Assembly (NCBI RefSeq): GCF_016888135.1
Contig: NZ_JACSWB010000174.1
Coordinates: 186,001-250,000 of the forward strand
Source of the DNA: Leptolyngbya sp. CCY15150
GTDB taxonomy: Bacteria; Cyanobacteriota; Cyanobacteriia; RECH01
Direction of reading: 5' to 3'
DNA: 64,000 nt
Numbering within the stretch: the stretch's first letter is position 1; each line of letters opens with the position of its first letter. The translations under genes and the position numbers were made by a program. This document shows positions 46,060 through 55,928 of the stretch, piece after piece. The notes under the pieces were generated by a model. The model was not told the DNA's origin. It ran no database searches and saw nothing but the letters and a program-made list of their open reading frames with translations.

Positions 46060-46923
46060 TCATAGCCTGTTCACATTAGAGATCTTGATAATGTCGGGCC
46101 ATGACTGCAGAGACTTGCGACGCAGTAAATAGAGCGTCATGTGCAAATAATACACAACGCGAAAGATCAAGAGCTTGATCGGATCAGGAAAGAGATGCTT
46201 ATAGCGCTTGATGCCGATATAAAGACGGCTGGCGGCCACATAGATTTCATAGCTTTGCATCTTGCCCTGTTCTGCAGAGGGCAAGGTCGTTTTTTGGAAG
46301 CGTGTATCAAAGACCTTCAGGGTGGGTTCATAGATAATTTGGTAGCCGCAGCGCAGCGCCCGCAGCGAGAGTTCAATATCTTCCTGCCCCAGAAAAATCT
46401 GTTCGTCCCACTCTTCCTGATCTAAAAACTTCTTAGGAAAGAGACTGGCATAGAGATTCACCACCTGAGGAATGCCTGGCTTCCAAGGGCAAAAATAGCC
46501 GCGAAAGTTGACGCCTAGGGGGCCGATATCCGGTGGGCTAAATTCATTGCGGTTGTCTCCGGTAAGAATAGTTTTCTCATCTAGACCGGGAGGAAGGTTT
46601 TGGTAACATTGTACTGCCCGCTCAAAAAAGTTAGGTGACACCTGAATATCGTCCGCCAGAAAAATGATGCGATCGCTATCCTGAGGGGCAGCATGGAGAG
46701 CATTATTGCGATTAGCCGTTACACCGGTGTGGGGGCCTTCTAGATAAACCGTCTGGGCATAGCGCTGCACGACCTCTTGATTGCTCCGCTGTACCTCCGG
46801 ATCCGTTGAGTTATCTGAAACCACAACGGCATAGGGCAGGTAGGCTGACGACCATAATCCTTTTAGACATTCATCCAGCTCCTGCGGACGATTCATGGTG
46901 GTGATGCAAGCGGTGATTTTCAT
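46060..46923 (-). CDS. Glycosyltransferase family 2
   Basis: The 287-residue GT-A enzyme opens MKITACITTMNRPQELDECL. The DxD-type site is IIFLADDIQVSPNFFERAV near residues 89-107, and a GQEDIELSLRALRCGY segment lies in the acceptor region, where ED supplies the likely base. The C-terminal part is basic with a possible amphipathic membrane helix (PIKLLIFRVVYYLHMTLYLL). It is one of three adjacent GT2 genes on the minus strand. Confidence 0.9.
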   Translation of the reverse strand: MKITACITTMNRPQELDECLKGLWSSAYLPYAVVVSDNSTDPEVQRSNQEVVQRYAQTVYLEGPHTGVTANRNNALHAAPQDSDRIIFLADDIQVSPNFFERAVQCYQNLPPGLDEKTILTGDNRNEFSPPDIGPLGVNFRGYFCPWKPGIPQVVNLYASLFPKKFLDQEEWDEQIFLGQEDIELSLRALRCGYQIIYEPTLKVFDTRFQKTTLPSAEQGKMQSYEIYVAASRLYIGIKRYKHLFPDPIKLLIFRVVYYLHMTLYLLRRKSLQSWPDIIKISNVNRL

Positions 46924-47026
46924 GCGCTCAAACCCCTGTTTAGAATAAGTAAACTCAATACGTTACACACCCAGCAGCTAGAGATCCGTTGATTCCCATC
47001 ATTCACGATGATCAGCACCATCCAGA

Positions 47027-48001
47027 TTAAAATCGACGGGCTAGGGCATAGGGTAGATAGCTCACCACAAGCGCGACGAATGTACGCATCTTAAACTGGC
47101 TACGCAGCGATCGCCACAGGTAGGGACGAGCCTCCGCGGGTTTGCGATCGCGAATCAGTCCAATACCTAAGGTGGTGTTGGCATGGGCCCAGCGCTGCCG
47201 AAAGATAGGATGGTAGGTCTTGAGGCGATCGTCTGCCAGCAAGGTGTTGAAGCAAAAAATCTGGGCACGACCTTTGCGCAGCTTCGCCTGCACATTTCGC
47301 GTCCCGCTTTGCTGCGTTTCCGATTGAGCATGCTCTCGGACGCGAGTAAGCTTTTCTGGACAGTAATAGCTGCCCCAGTCATCCCGACAGCATACATAGT
47401 TCACGTACATGTCCCACAGAACATCCGCTTCTGCCGGAATTTGGCTCCAGTCCACCGCGTCTCGCCGTATCAATCCCGCCATGGCAGGCGAAATAGCGCC
47501 ATTAATCAAGCCATACTCAGCCATGGGATAGTACAACCCTTCCGGTAAATCATGGCGATTATTGGCGCGGGAGCAGGCTTCTGTGGCTGCTACATCAATC
47601 TCCCCCGTAGCGCTGACCATATAGTGATCACAAAAAGCGATCGCCACACTGGGATAGCGCTCTAAGGGAGGCACTAACTTGTCTAAAAAGTCTGGCTCCC
47701 AGGCATCATCATCCAACAGACTAGCCATATATTTACCCTTAGCCCGCAGGAATGCACTTTGCACATTGGCAAACATACCTACATTTTGCTCTTGCCGATA
47801 GACCTGAATTCTTGGATCATTCAAGGCCTCAATCCAGGGCTGAGGATTGTCTGGACTCGCATTATCTGAAACAATAATCTCAATATTTCGATAGGTTTGT
47901 TGCAAAGCACTTTTCAGCGCATCTTTCAAATAGTCAGGACGGTTATAGGTAGGAATAATGACACTAACAAGCGGTTCTGATTCTAAGTCATGGTCTGGCA
48001 T
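47027..48001 (-). CDS. Glycosyltransferase family 2
   Basis: The product (324 residues) reads PLVSVIIPTYNRPDYLKDAL and IEIIVSDNASPDNPQPWIEA. The DxD motif lies in YMASLLDDDAWEPDFLDKL (about residues 92-110). The C-terminal third is more divergent, with a Cys pair near VNYVCCRDDWGSYYCPEKL. It acts as an inverting sugar transferase on the lipid-linked intermediate, donor unknown. GGAGGTG stands eight bases before the ATG at 48001, which decides the start over 48010. Confidence 0.9.
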   Translation of the reverse strand: MPDHDLESEPLVSVIIPTYNRPDYLKDALKSALQQTYRNIEIIVSDNASPDNPQPWIEALNDPRIQVYRQEQNVGMFANVQSAFLRAKGKYMASLLDDDAWEPDFLDKLVPPLERYPSVAIAFCDHYMVSATGEIDVAATEACSRANNRHDLPEGLYYPMAEYGLINGAISPAMAGLIRRDAVDWSQIPAEADVLWDMYVNYVCCRDDWGSYYCPEKLTRVREHAQSETQQSGTRNVQAKLRKGRAQIFCFNTLLADDRLKTYHPIFRQRWAHANTTLGIGLIRDRKPAEARPYLWRSLRSQFKMRTFVALVVSYLPYALARRF

Positions 48002-48529
48002 AGACAGCACACCTCCGATTAGAGAAACGTAATGTTAAAACCTAGTCGTCGGACAAGTCGCACTCATACCATGGGACGGTATCAAATGTGAAGTTCTGAT
48101 AAAGTTAAGATTTCAGCACACCACCATGACATACCGCAAGCAGGTTTAAAGCATAATAGCCTGTCCACCATCAAATCCTAGCGATCGCCCCCTAAGCTAG
48201 ATGATGGGTATGCCCTCTAAGACGCCATATCACCAGCACAACGCTTGGCGTAGCACTCATGATATGGCGTTTCAGTCCAGCAGCTAAAGCTACAGGTTTC
48301 GCAACCCTTATTCCTCACGTTGCGGTCGTTTTCTCTAGCGTATCAGAGGATGCTTACGAAGTTTGCTGGATAATCCAAGGACATCCAGTACTTTCCCCAG
48401 GGTCAACCTCGGCCACTCTAGCACCAGCCACTCTAGCACCATAGCTGACGCGGCGTTGCAGAATCGATATAGGATTGGCCCTCATCCCCAACCCTTCTCC
48501 CTAGGGAACGGGCTAGGGTGAGGGCAGAT
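48002..48529. other. Intergenic region with inverted, tandem and dispersed repeats
   Basis: This 528-bp gap holds a perfect 11-bp inverted repeat (ACGCCATATCA at 48222, TGATATGGCGT at 48260) enclosing 27 bases, and a 15-bp tandem duplication GCCACTCTAGCACCA at 48412-48441. It also holds a CCCTCATCCCC...GGGTGAGGG dispersed repeat at 48478-48526 that ends at the acyltransferase stop codon. No gene was recognised. Confidence 0.75.
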
Positions 48530-49222
48530 TTAGTTGTCCACCGGCTCATGCGTAACGTCTCGCCGCTTGATGACCTTGGCTGGCACCCCCACGGCAATGG
48601 AGTAGCTGGGGATGGTTTGGGTGACCACAGCGCCAGCCCCAATCACGCTGCCCTCACCAATCGTGACCCCGTCTAAGATAGAAACTCCATGACCAATCCA
48701 GCAGTTTTTCTCAATGACAATCCCTTGCCAGGTCAACCCTTGATCATTGGGTCCCAGGGTAGGATCATCAAACTTGTGCTGATTGGCAAATATTCCGCAG
48801 TGAGCAGCGATCGAACAGTTATCACCAATCTCAATATTTCCTGGCCCCGCTAAATAGGTACAGGAACCAATAAACACTCGTTGACCAAGATGCACTCGAC
48901 TGCGCTTCAAGGCCCGAATTTCCACACCGCGCTGCAGTGAAGTATCACTGCCAATATAAACCTCATTGTCAGGGCCTCTCGCATCGATGCGCACACCGTT
49001 GAAAAGACTGACCGACGACTCTAGGGTAATAGCCCAGCCACCGAGAAGCTCCACCCCAGATTGGATATAGGTTGACGCTCCTAACTTTTTAAGGATGGTT
49101 GAGTAAACCAGCGATCGCACCCTTGCCCCCCCAAATAAATCAGGGATAGATCCTGTTAGGGTCGTCGTCAAGACCTCCCATAGACGTCTGAATTTTGAAG
49201 ATGACTGACCTGAAGAATTCAT
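48530..49222 (-). CDS. Left-handed beta-helix (hexapeptide) acyltransferase
   Basis: The 230-residue protein contains hexapeptide repeats of the form (I/V/L)GxxxX through residues 75-215. The C-terminal block ends IEKNCWIGHGVSILDGVTIG, GSVIGAGAVVT and YSIAVGVPAKVIKRRD, typical of NodL/LacA/WcaF acetyltransferases. His and Asn residues in CGIFANQHKF are the likely acetyl-CoA/catalytic site. It probably O-acetylates a sugar of the repeat unit. The frame to 49309 would overlap the upstream gene, so the ATG at 49222 is chosen. It is a diverged paralogue of the adjacent gene. Confidence 0.88.
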   Translation of the reverse strand: MNSSGQSSSKFRRLWEVLTTTLTGSIPDLFGGARVRSLVYSTILKKLGASTYIQSGVELLGGWAITLESSVSLFNGVRIDARGPDNEVYIGSDTSLQRGVEIRALKRSRVHLGQRVFIGSCTYLAGPGNIEIGDNCSIAAHCGIFANQHKFDDPTLGPNDQGLTWQGIVIEKNCWIGHGVSILDGVTIGEGSVIGAGAVVTQTIPSYSIAVGVPAKVIKRRDVTHEPVDN

Positions 49223-49244
49223 AAAATCTAGAAAGCTCTCATCG

Positions 49245-49934
49245 CTATTGACGTGTCTTAATGACCTTGGCCGGAACGCCAACAGCCACGGAGTAGGGAG
49301 GAATATCACGCGTCACCACGGCACCAGCCCCAATGACACTGCCATGACCAATCGTGACCCCATCCACCACTCGTACCCCTGTCCCTAGCCAGCAATTATC
49401 TTCAATGACAATGCCTTTGTAATCTAAGGGTTGGTCTACAATCGGTTGCTCTAAATCTTCAAAGACATGATTGTTGGCATAGATGGAAACATGGGAAGCA
49501 AGTAAGCACTTGGTGCCGATTTTAATAAAGCCAGGGCCCGCCATACAGACATAGGGGCCAACCAAGGTACTCTCGCCAATGGTGATTCCATCAGAATGGT
49601 AATAATTACCGAAAGCAGTTATGTTCACGCCCCGCTCAATATGCACCCCCTGTTCAAAACAGATAGGGTTGCTGTTGCTTTTAATAAACGCTCCTTTTTC
49701 AATCTGAACGCGATCGCCAATCTTGATGTAACGCGTGCCAATAAATTGGACATCCGGGCGAATATAAACCGAATCCCCAAGTTTTGGGAATAGGGTGCGA
49801 TAAACGCCATTGCGAATAATTGCCCCAATAGGAGTTGGCAGATGACTGAATAAGCCAGTTAGTAAGTATTCGTGGCCATATTTCTGAATCAGTCCCGCCA
49901 AGCTATTGAGATCTTTAAGCTTGGTAAGATCCAT
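49245..49934 (-). CDS. Left-handed beta-helix (hexapeptide) acyltransferase
   Basis: The 229-residue protein has hexapeptide repeats from about residue 50 on. Examples are YIKIGDRVQIEKGAFIKSN and IGESTLVGPYVCMAGPG, then HVSIYANNHVFED with the candidate catalytic His. The closing block IEDNCWLGTGVRVVDGVTIG with GAGAVVT and YSVAVGVPAKVIKTRQ is shared with the next gene, showing a tandem duplication. It likely O-acetylates the polysaccharide in the cytoplasm. It ends 22 bp before the paralogue's start. Confidence 0.9.
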   Translation of the reverse strand: MDLTKLKDLNSLAGLIQKYGHEYLLTGLFSHLPTPIGAIIRNGVYRTLFPKLGDSVYIRPDVQFIGTRYIKIGDRVQIEKGAFIKSNSNPICFEQGVHIERGVNITAFGNYYHSDGITIGESTLVGPYVCMAGPGFIKIGTKCLLASHVSIYANNHVFEDLEQPIVDQPLDYKGIVIEDNCWLGTGVRVVDGVTIGHGSVIGAGAVVTRDIPPYSVAVGVPAKVIKTRQ

Positions 49935-50974
49935 ACTTCTGATACCTGAGCTAAGACTTGAGAGAATAGTTAAGAATCATCATCACGGGTGTGACCGTTG
50001 CCATACAGGCAATCACCCATAGCTTCATCTACTCAGAAATGGCATATGGTTATCCCCAAGTTACGTCACATAGATAATCTGCTTCCTATCATTTCTGATA
50101 CAACAGATTGTTTCTGACATAGCAGAAGCATGGAGCACCATGACGAATGCCCTAAAAACGAGTAAGAACGATCAGGGCAACCCTGAGCCCGTGATTCAAA
50201 CCTTGAGGATCAACGATTATGCTTTCTGAGAGGAAGCAGGCTGACCAGTAAACGCTGATGGGCTGACACAATATAGCTGGAGGTTGCTGAATCGCCATAG
50301 GATTTGCGCCAAGGAACCGTGAGCAAAGCACTCACACGACCTTGATCGGGCATGAAATGTGAGGGTGAGCATCTTACTCCCATTCTGATTTCATCGCCTC
50401 ATTCAGCAGCGCCTATCAATCACCTATCAATGCTAATGCTAGGTAGTTGAGTCTACGGCTACACCGTCAACGTCAATCAACGCTGTCCCAACACCTGTCA
50501 GGCAGACGCCCAAGCGACTTTGCACACTTAGGCATGGCTTCTAGCTACCCATGCTAAGAGGTTTGTCCATCAACCCGCAACCAGTGTCATCAAGGTGGAG
50601 TGAGGCGAATTCCTTGGTTGGTTCGAACAGATAACGGCTCTCTAAGTCTCTCACTAAAGAGTAGTACCCTAGGCTTATCTAAGTCATATAGCCCCAAACG
50701 ACAGAAGCAAGACCGCAAGAAAGCTACATAGTGGTTAGCTTTGCACGCATGTCTAAGTGCCAGGGACGTCACAGCCATGGGAGAACAACGTAAGGCGTTA
50801 TGCAGAATAGCTTGAATCTGAAATAGCCTTGATAGCATGTCAAACTCTGTGCAAAGTTGTGCGTTGTTTTTCGTTCAAGTCTGATGAGTTATTCCCATAC
50901 TATAGCCGATATCACCCCATTTCAAACAAGTTACCGCTGCCAACCCTGACAACTGTCAACATTGCTTAACATGA
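49935..50974. other. Noncoding region of about 1 kb inside the polysaccharide locus
   Basis: No recognisable gene. One minus-strand frame at 50590-50838 (82 codons) has no family resemblance or ribosome-binding site and is not accepted. The region could hold the promoter of the acyltransferase genes. I see no tRNA or clear terminator. Confidence 0.5.
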
Positions 50975-52690
50975 TCAGCCAGACGCAAGGCGAGGGCCAC
51001 AATAGGCGAGGGCCACAATCGTCAGGGTTGGGTTAGCATGTCCGCCGGTTGGGAAAACAGCGCTGCTAGCAATATATAGATTGTCAACGCCATGAACTCG
51101 GCAGGTTTCATCCACGACCCCCTGCCTGGGATCAGGGTGCATGCGTGTGGTGCCCATATGGTGGTGGGAGCCTAAGCTTTCGAAGACAGGTAAATTATCT
51201 CTATCTCGCAATATCTGAAGCTCACCTAGATGAGCCTTGGCAATAGCATCTGCTAAGCTGTCCTGCGATCGCAGAATGCTTTGAATCATCTGATCAGATA
51301 GACGCCAATGGAGCTGAGGCTTCAAGCGCCCAAATGGATCCCGCTGGGCACCGAGGATGATGCGATTGGATGGATCGGGCTCTTGTTCAACCATACAGAG
51401 CACTTCAAAATCATGAAACCAGCGATGGGCCTGTTGATCGGCCGACCACCCGCCTCGCCCCAATCCGGTCATAGCAGGTTGCTTATTTTTCAGGGTTCGA
51501 TAGGTAGCAGGTAGAATGTAGTCTAATCCGGATGCGATCGCGACGACACGCTTCCAGATATCATCCGGGCAGCGTCGCCCCGTCAAAAGATGTTTGATGA
51601 TTCGCTTTAAGAAAGCTACTTTCCCCACTGCCGGACTATCCCCATCCGCCTGCGTTAGCTCGTAAAGCAATGTTTTTAGTGCATAGGTAGCCTGGGCTTG
51701 GTAAGGCTTAGATCGTGGAAACAGCATGGCGCTGATAGCCAAGAGGTGCTCTTGCTGAGCTATTTTATCCGATAGGGTAAGCGCTCCCATGATAGGCGAT
51801 GCATGCACACGTCTCATATCATAGAGTAGGGCTTGGTGAATCAGTCTCGGACGGGAGGGAATCCAAGAGCCAAGGTACACCTTAGGGTGATCCATAAAGA
51901 ATCGACCCACTAGGTCATGGGCATTCCCCAGCCCTGCCCGCTGCACACGATTGGAGAGGAGTAAGAGCTGAGCGCTTTCAATTCCTCCCGCAGCTAGGAT
52001 AAACGTCTTAGCCTTCACCTGAAACGTAGATCCCGTCGATGCTGCCACTCTCACGCTGGTGACATGCTGGCCCAAATCATCGGTTTCTAGTTCTAAAACA
52101 TTGGCATGGATATAGGCCGTAATGGTGGGAGACTGCTGAATCTCCTGGCGATACTCATGGGCATACACATCACGCAACCCAAACTGATAGATATGAGTTC
52201 GCCACGTCTCTGGATCTAGGGGCAGAACAGGCGATCGCTCCGTCGTCCAGTCTTCAGCTTCGTAGGCAAAGGGGCCAGCACAGCACACCTTCTGCGCACG
52301 TTCATAGTAGGGATCTAACGCAGCTCGGTCGAACGGCCAACCGCTATGGGCTATCCAGTCTCGCTGCTCAAAATCAATCGCCGATAAAGGCGCTAAGCGT
52401 ACACCCCATTGACCGCCTCCAATATTAATGCACCAGAAATTAGATGTTCCCCCAAACTTACGGCATCGAGTTTCTGGGCCAATAGAACAGGGTTGGCCAA
52501 TGGTTTCTGTTTCACAGAGTTGCTCCAGATCGGCACGGGGCTCTAACCCACCACTTTCCAATAGACAAACAGATGTAGGTTGCCCGATAAACTCACGGGC
52601 GATCGCAATCCCCGCTGGCCCAGCGCCTACAATACAAAGTTCCGTCTCAAGAACCGTATCCTGCGGAAGCGTTAACGCATCAACTAGCAT
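50975..52690 (-). CDS. GMC-family FAD oxidoreductase
   Basis: The 571-residue flavoprotein has an N-terminal dinucleotide-binding motif, CIVGAGPAGIAIAREF (20-35). A substrate-domain core follows, and the C-terminal segment SLGSHHHMGTTRMHPDPRQG leads to ASSAVFPTGGHANPTLTIVALA. The His and Asn of these motifs are the GMC active-site pair. Members oxidise alcohols of sugars and related compounds. Here it may oxidise a sugar or lipid intermediate of the polysaccharide. There is no signal peptide. The 4-bp-start ATG and family N-terminus agree. Confidence 0.88.
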   Translation of the reverse strand: MLVDALTLPQDTVLETELCIVGAGPAGIAIAREFIGQPTSVCLLESGGLEPRADLEQLCETETIGQPCSIGPETRCRKFGGTSNFWCINIGGGQWGVRLAPLSAIDFEQRDWIAHSGWPFDRAALDPYYERAQKVCCAGPFAYEAEDWTTERSPVLPLDPETWRTHIYQFGLRDVYAHEYRQEIQQSPTITAYIHANVLELETDDLGQHVTSVRVAASTGSTFQVKAKTFILAAGGIESAQLLLLSNRVQRAGLGNAHDLVGRFFMDHPKVYLGSWIPSRPRLIHQALLYDMRRVHASPIMGALTLSDKIAQQEHLLAISAMLFPRSKPYQAQATYALKTLLYELTQADGDSPAVGKVAFLKRIIKHLLTGRRCPDDIWKRVVAIASGLDYILPATYRTLKNKQPAMTGLGRGGWSADQQAHRWFHDFEVLCMVEQEPDPSNRIILGAQRDPFGRLKPQLHWRLSDQMIQSILRSQDSLADAIAKAHLGELQILRDRDNLPVFESLGSHHHMGTTRMHPDPRQGVVDETCRVHGVDNLYIASSAVFPTGGHANPTLTIVALAYCGPRLASG

Positions 52691-53257
52691 AGCTGCCCAG
52701 CGCCTATTTTAAATGAATGCAGATGCACAACCCATCATCCTGACCATGATCAGGAATCCCACACGATATGGAGGCTTTTTCTTAACTCTGATGATGGGGA
52801 GGCATTGACGTCTGTAGCTAGAGTAGTTCAGACTTACTTTAAACTAAAGTATATAGTTGTTCTCCAATGCAGCACAAACACTTCACAAGAATCATCACGA
52901 TCATCAATTTTTCGTAACGTTGCTCGTTATATCACCCCAAGCATATCTTTCTAGAAACGCTAGGACATGCTCAAGGATAGAGCGATCGCCGCCAGAGATG
53001 AGTCAGATCAACCACACTGCTCGACTCAGATCTGGTTAGACATGCTATGTATCCAGGATGTAGTAGTATCCAGATGCATATAGCACCCGTGCCAAGGGGC
53101 AACGAAAACGAGCCATGCAATTATATTACTTAGAATACATGATGTCTCCGCTCTGATTTCACATATCTATGATGCAACATCATGCTGAAATCTTCAGAAT
53201 AGGCTGGGTGTTGAGCATGACCATTGATGTATGGTTGACATATGTGCGTTGCTTTCT
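52691..53257. other. Intergenic region with 17-bp palindrome
   Basis: This A+T-rich gap of 567 bp lies between two minus-strand genes. TACTTTA-AAC-TAAAGTA at 52835-52851 is a perfect palindrome about 145 bp before the GMC start and could be an operator. Otherwise nothing was recognised. Confidence 0.5.
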
Positions 53258-54394
53258 CTAATTTTCTACCCAGGATTCATGGAGAGGATTCAAACCTTGG
53301 CTGACTTCCTGTAACTGAGCTTTGCGCTTTGACAGAATCGGCAGGGAATCTAATCCACAGGTCGTTAAAATGTATTCCCAGCGATATACCCAATCATGTC
53401 GCAGCAGAGCATTAACCATGCTGTTTCGGCGAATAGATTCCAACCGCTCAGTCTGCGATCTTAGATCTTGTAGAACTTCACCAATATTGGGACAGTCAAA
53501 AGGAATATCGATTACAGCATCTGGCCAATCAAAGTTTTCTTGAAATGGCTGACAAACAGGCGCATAGCCTAACATAATTGCCCCACTTGCTGCTCCTTCA
53601 AAGAACCGAGGCCCAACCTCTTCTTGGGGGTTAGACGTTCCGAGCAAGTCAAATTTTGCTTTATTAACTAATACAAAATTACTTCTCTTTAATAGATTTT
53701 TATATAAGCTTCGATGATACTTATAGTACTTCATATTCAGTCCATTAAGAGTATCATAGACATAGAAAAAATCTCCAGTATCAGCGAGCTCTACCATAGA
53801 CTCATGAGTAATACTAGAACGCCTACCTACACTAAGCATATCAATGCTTCTAGTCGGCACTTGAGGATGGGTAAAAGCCAGTGCATCAACGCCATAATGA
53901 ATGGGATAGCATGGTCTTTTCAGCAGCTTCTGAACTTCATCTAAGCTAGAGGAAAAGTTCATAAAAATCGCATCAAACTGATCTAATAGATTCAGATGAT
54001 TTCGATATTTCTCAATATCTTTCTCCCATATTTCATCCATCCAGCAAATTGCAAACTTGCATTTTGAACGCCATCCTTTGACTGAGTTTAGAGCCAGGAT
54101 ATCCTTAATCGACTGACTAAAAAAGAATAGGACTTCATACTCTTTTTTGATTTCAATCTTGCGTCCTGGCAAAGGATTTAAATATTGACTAATTTTCGAG
54201 AAATGCAGAGCTTGATTAGATAGATTATTAGTCACCTTAAAGAATTCTGGATGATAGTCAAGCTCTAGCAAGTCAACAGAGTCGCAGGCAGAGATGACAT
54301 CTTCAAATTCGTAAATTGCTGCCCTTGAGACATGATATTTCAACTTGCGCAGAGAAATAATGAGTGTTCGCTTTTCTGGAAAATTCATTGGCAT
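53258..54394 (-). CDS. CgeB-like glycosyltransferase (GT-B fold)
   Basis: The 378-residue protein is less conserved than the other transferases. Its C-terminal half fits the glycosyltransferase group-1 type used in CgeB-like proteins: IDMLSVGRRSSITHESMVEL, EEVGPRFFEGAASGAIMLGY and a tail with RHDWVYRWEYIL. The Glu of FFEGAASG is the probable donor-contact residue. The N-half includes FAICWMDEIWEKDIEKYRN. It probably adds a sugar to the repeat unit. TTG at 54430, ATG at 54394 and ATG at 54388 are possible starts; 54394 is a compromise. The gene is A+T-richer than its neighbours. Confidence 0.7.
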   Translation of the reverse strand: MPMNFPEKRTLIISLRKLKYHVSRAAIYEFEDVISACDSVDLLELDYHPEFFKVTNNLSNQALHFSKISQYLNPLPGRKIEIKKEYEVLFFFSQSIKDILALNSVKGWRSKCKFAICWMDEIWEKDIEKYRNHLNLLDQFDAIFMNFSSSLDEVQKLLKRPCYPIHYGVDALAFTHPQVPTRSIDMLSVGRRSSITHESMVELADTGDFFYVYDTLNGLNMKYYKYHRSLYKNLLKRSNFVLVNKAKFDLLGTSNPQEEVGPRFFEGAASGAIMLGYAPVCQPFQENFDWPDAVIDIPFDCPNIGEVLQDLRSQTERLESIRRNSMVNALLRHDWVYRWEYILTTCGLDSLPILSKRKAQLQEVSQGLNPLHESWVEN

Positions 54395-55928
54395 AATACA
54401 CCGCTGATTATCTACCTGGATGGCTGACAAAACTTAAGCGATAAAATATGAGCTAGGAGGGAAGCTTACTGACTAACAAACGTTGGACGCAGGTGACTGA
54501 GGGATTGCTGCGCGATCGCTGCCATCCTTGTAGCCATGTCAACCGTGCTGATCGACAAGAAAAAGAAATAGCCCCCATAGCTAGGATCATCTCGGGTATA
54601 TCCTAGATGTTTGATTTTCTCCAGTATAAACTAAGGCAGCTTAGCAAGCGGTTGTGTATTCTGAACGCTACAAGTCTTACATTAAGACTTTGCCAAGTAG
54701 TTTGGGACATACATACTTAGATCCAAATAAGCGATATGCATTATTTCGTTGAGTATACATCATTTAAAACAGATTGCTCTAGCTCTCAAGCTCATATCCT
54801 TTAAAATACTGCCAGATGTCAAGCCTTCAAGACCAGAGGTAGCGCCGCCAAACTACCAGGGCTCGCTAGCACTCTAGTCTTTGATGATACGCACCACGTT
54901 GAAGCCACTTATCCAACCATGTAATTATTGATGGGATCAATGACAACCATGCTAAAAACCCTATGTATTGCCATTCTCACCTAAAACCTTGCCCATTTAC
55001 TCAAGGTTCAGGTTGCCTGGGTTGCTACTGCAGCTAGGAGGCTAGTCCCGTGACCTTGCTTCTTTGTTCTTACCTTACATAGGCATGGAGACGCAACTCT
55101 GAGGACAATGGGGCGATCGCCATGCATCAGGAAACCCCTCTGTCATATAGCTTCCAGGCACCCTGTCATCATAGACCACAAAAGATTATTAAGTTTCATT
55201 AAACACTGTAGCTATTATTTTTTCTGTGTGAGAAATTTAACCTCAGAGTACCGCTTCAACCCCTTCTTACCTAAGTCTATGCTTGGGCATGTCTTAAAGG
55301 GCGATAGCTGATTGAGTGTCTTGATCGGTCTAGTTAATAGCTTGCTCTTCTGAATATGCTATTAATTCCTGCCTGTAGACGCCAATAAGCATTGCCTGCA
55401 CGGTGTCTGTAGACAGAACGGTTGCGATGTTTTCGCTAGACTGAACATCATTATTTATTCCATCATCAAAATCATCATTAGATCAGAAATTTGTAACATG
55501 AGTCAAACAATAGACATCTCTTGAGTCGTGGTGCTTGTTTAAGTGTCTTCCCTGGTCTATGGCTCTTAAGTATTCTCTTCCTGAATTGGCAGCTTGGGGA
55601 TAATGCTTAGCTGTTGCACCATAAGTTTCCTATCTTTCTCTTGGAACCTTGATCTAGCAAGGTTTTTTTCTAATAGGGAGAGATAGATCCTCGTAGGCTT
55701 GTTTTTCATGACCCATCCTAGTGTTTTGCTTACGCTCTCATCTCAGGGTAGCAATAGCTGATCTAGGGGCGGCGCATCCAGACAAGGCTAGCATAAGCTT
55801 TTCTAATCGACAGTCAGGCTTATCTTGGCTCGTCTCTCATGCTGCATGGTTGTCGTAGAACTTAGCAGCATACCTCTATTTACTTATTTATTCACCATTA
55901 TCTTCAAGCTGCAGGCGATTGGAGATTT
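54395..55928. other. Long A+T-rich gap between divergent glycosyltransferase genes
   Basis: These 1.5 kb have no convincing protein gene. A plus-strand frame at 55108-55311 (67 codons) lacks support. An intrinsic terminator at 55645-55670 shows that something is probably transcribed rightwards inside the gap. The rightmost 250 bp should hold the promoter of the GT2 gene at 55929. Confidence 0.5.
55645..55670 (+). terminator. Orphan intrinsic terminator
   Basis: AACCTTG-ATCTAG-CAAGGTT forms a perfect 7-bp stem with a six-base loop, followed directly by a run of seven T. No gene on the plus strand ends upstream of it within the gap. Confidence 0.75.

Noticed and set aside
50610-50640. GGTTCGAAC resembling a tRNA T-loop
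   Set aside because: No acceptor stem, anticodon arm or CCA region can be folded around it.
50590-50838. Minus-strand 82-codon frame in the 1 kb gap of the polysaccharide locus
   Set aside because: No family resemblance, no ribosome-binding site, irregular composition. Treated as noncoding.
55108-55311. Plus-strand 67-codon frame in the A+T-rich gap
   Set aside because: Sequence has no recognisable domain and no upstream Shine-Dalgarno; it ends more than 300 bp before the orphan terminator.
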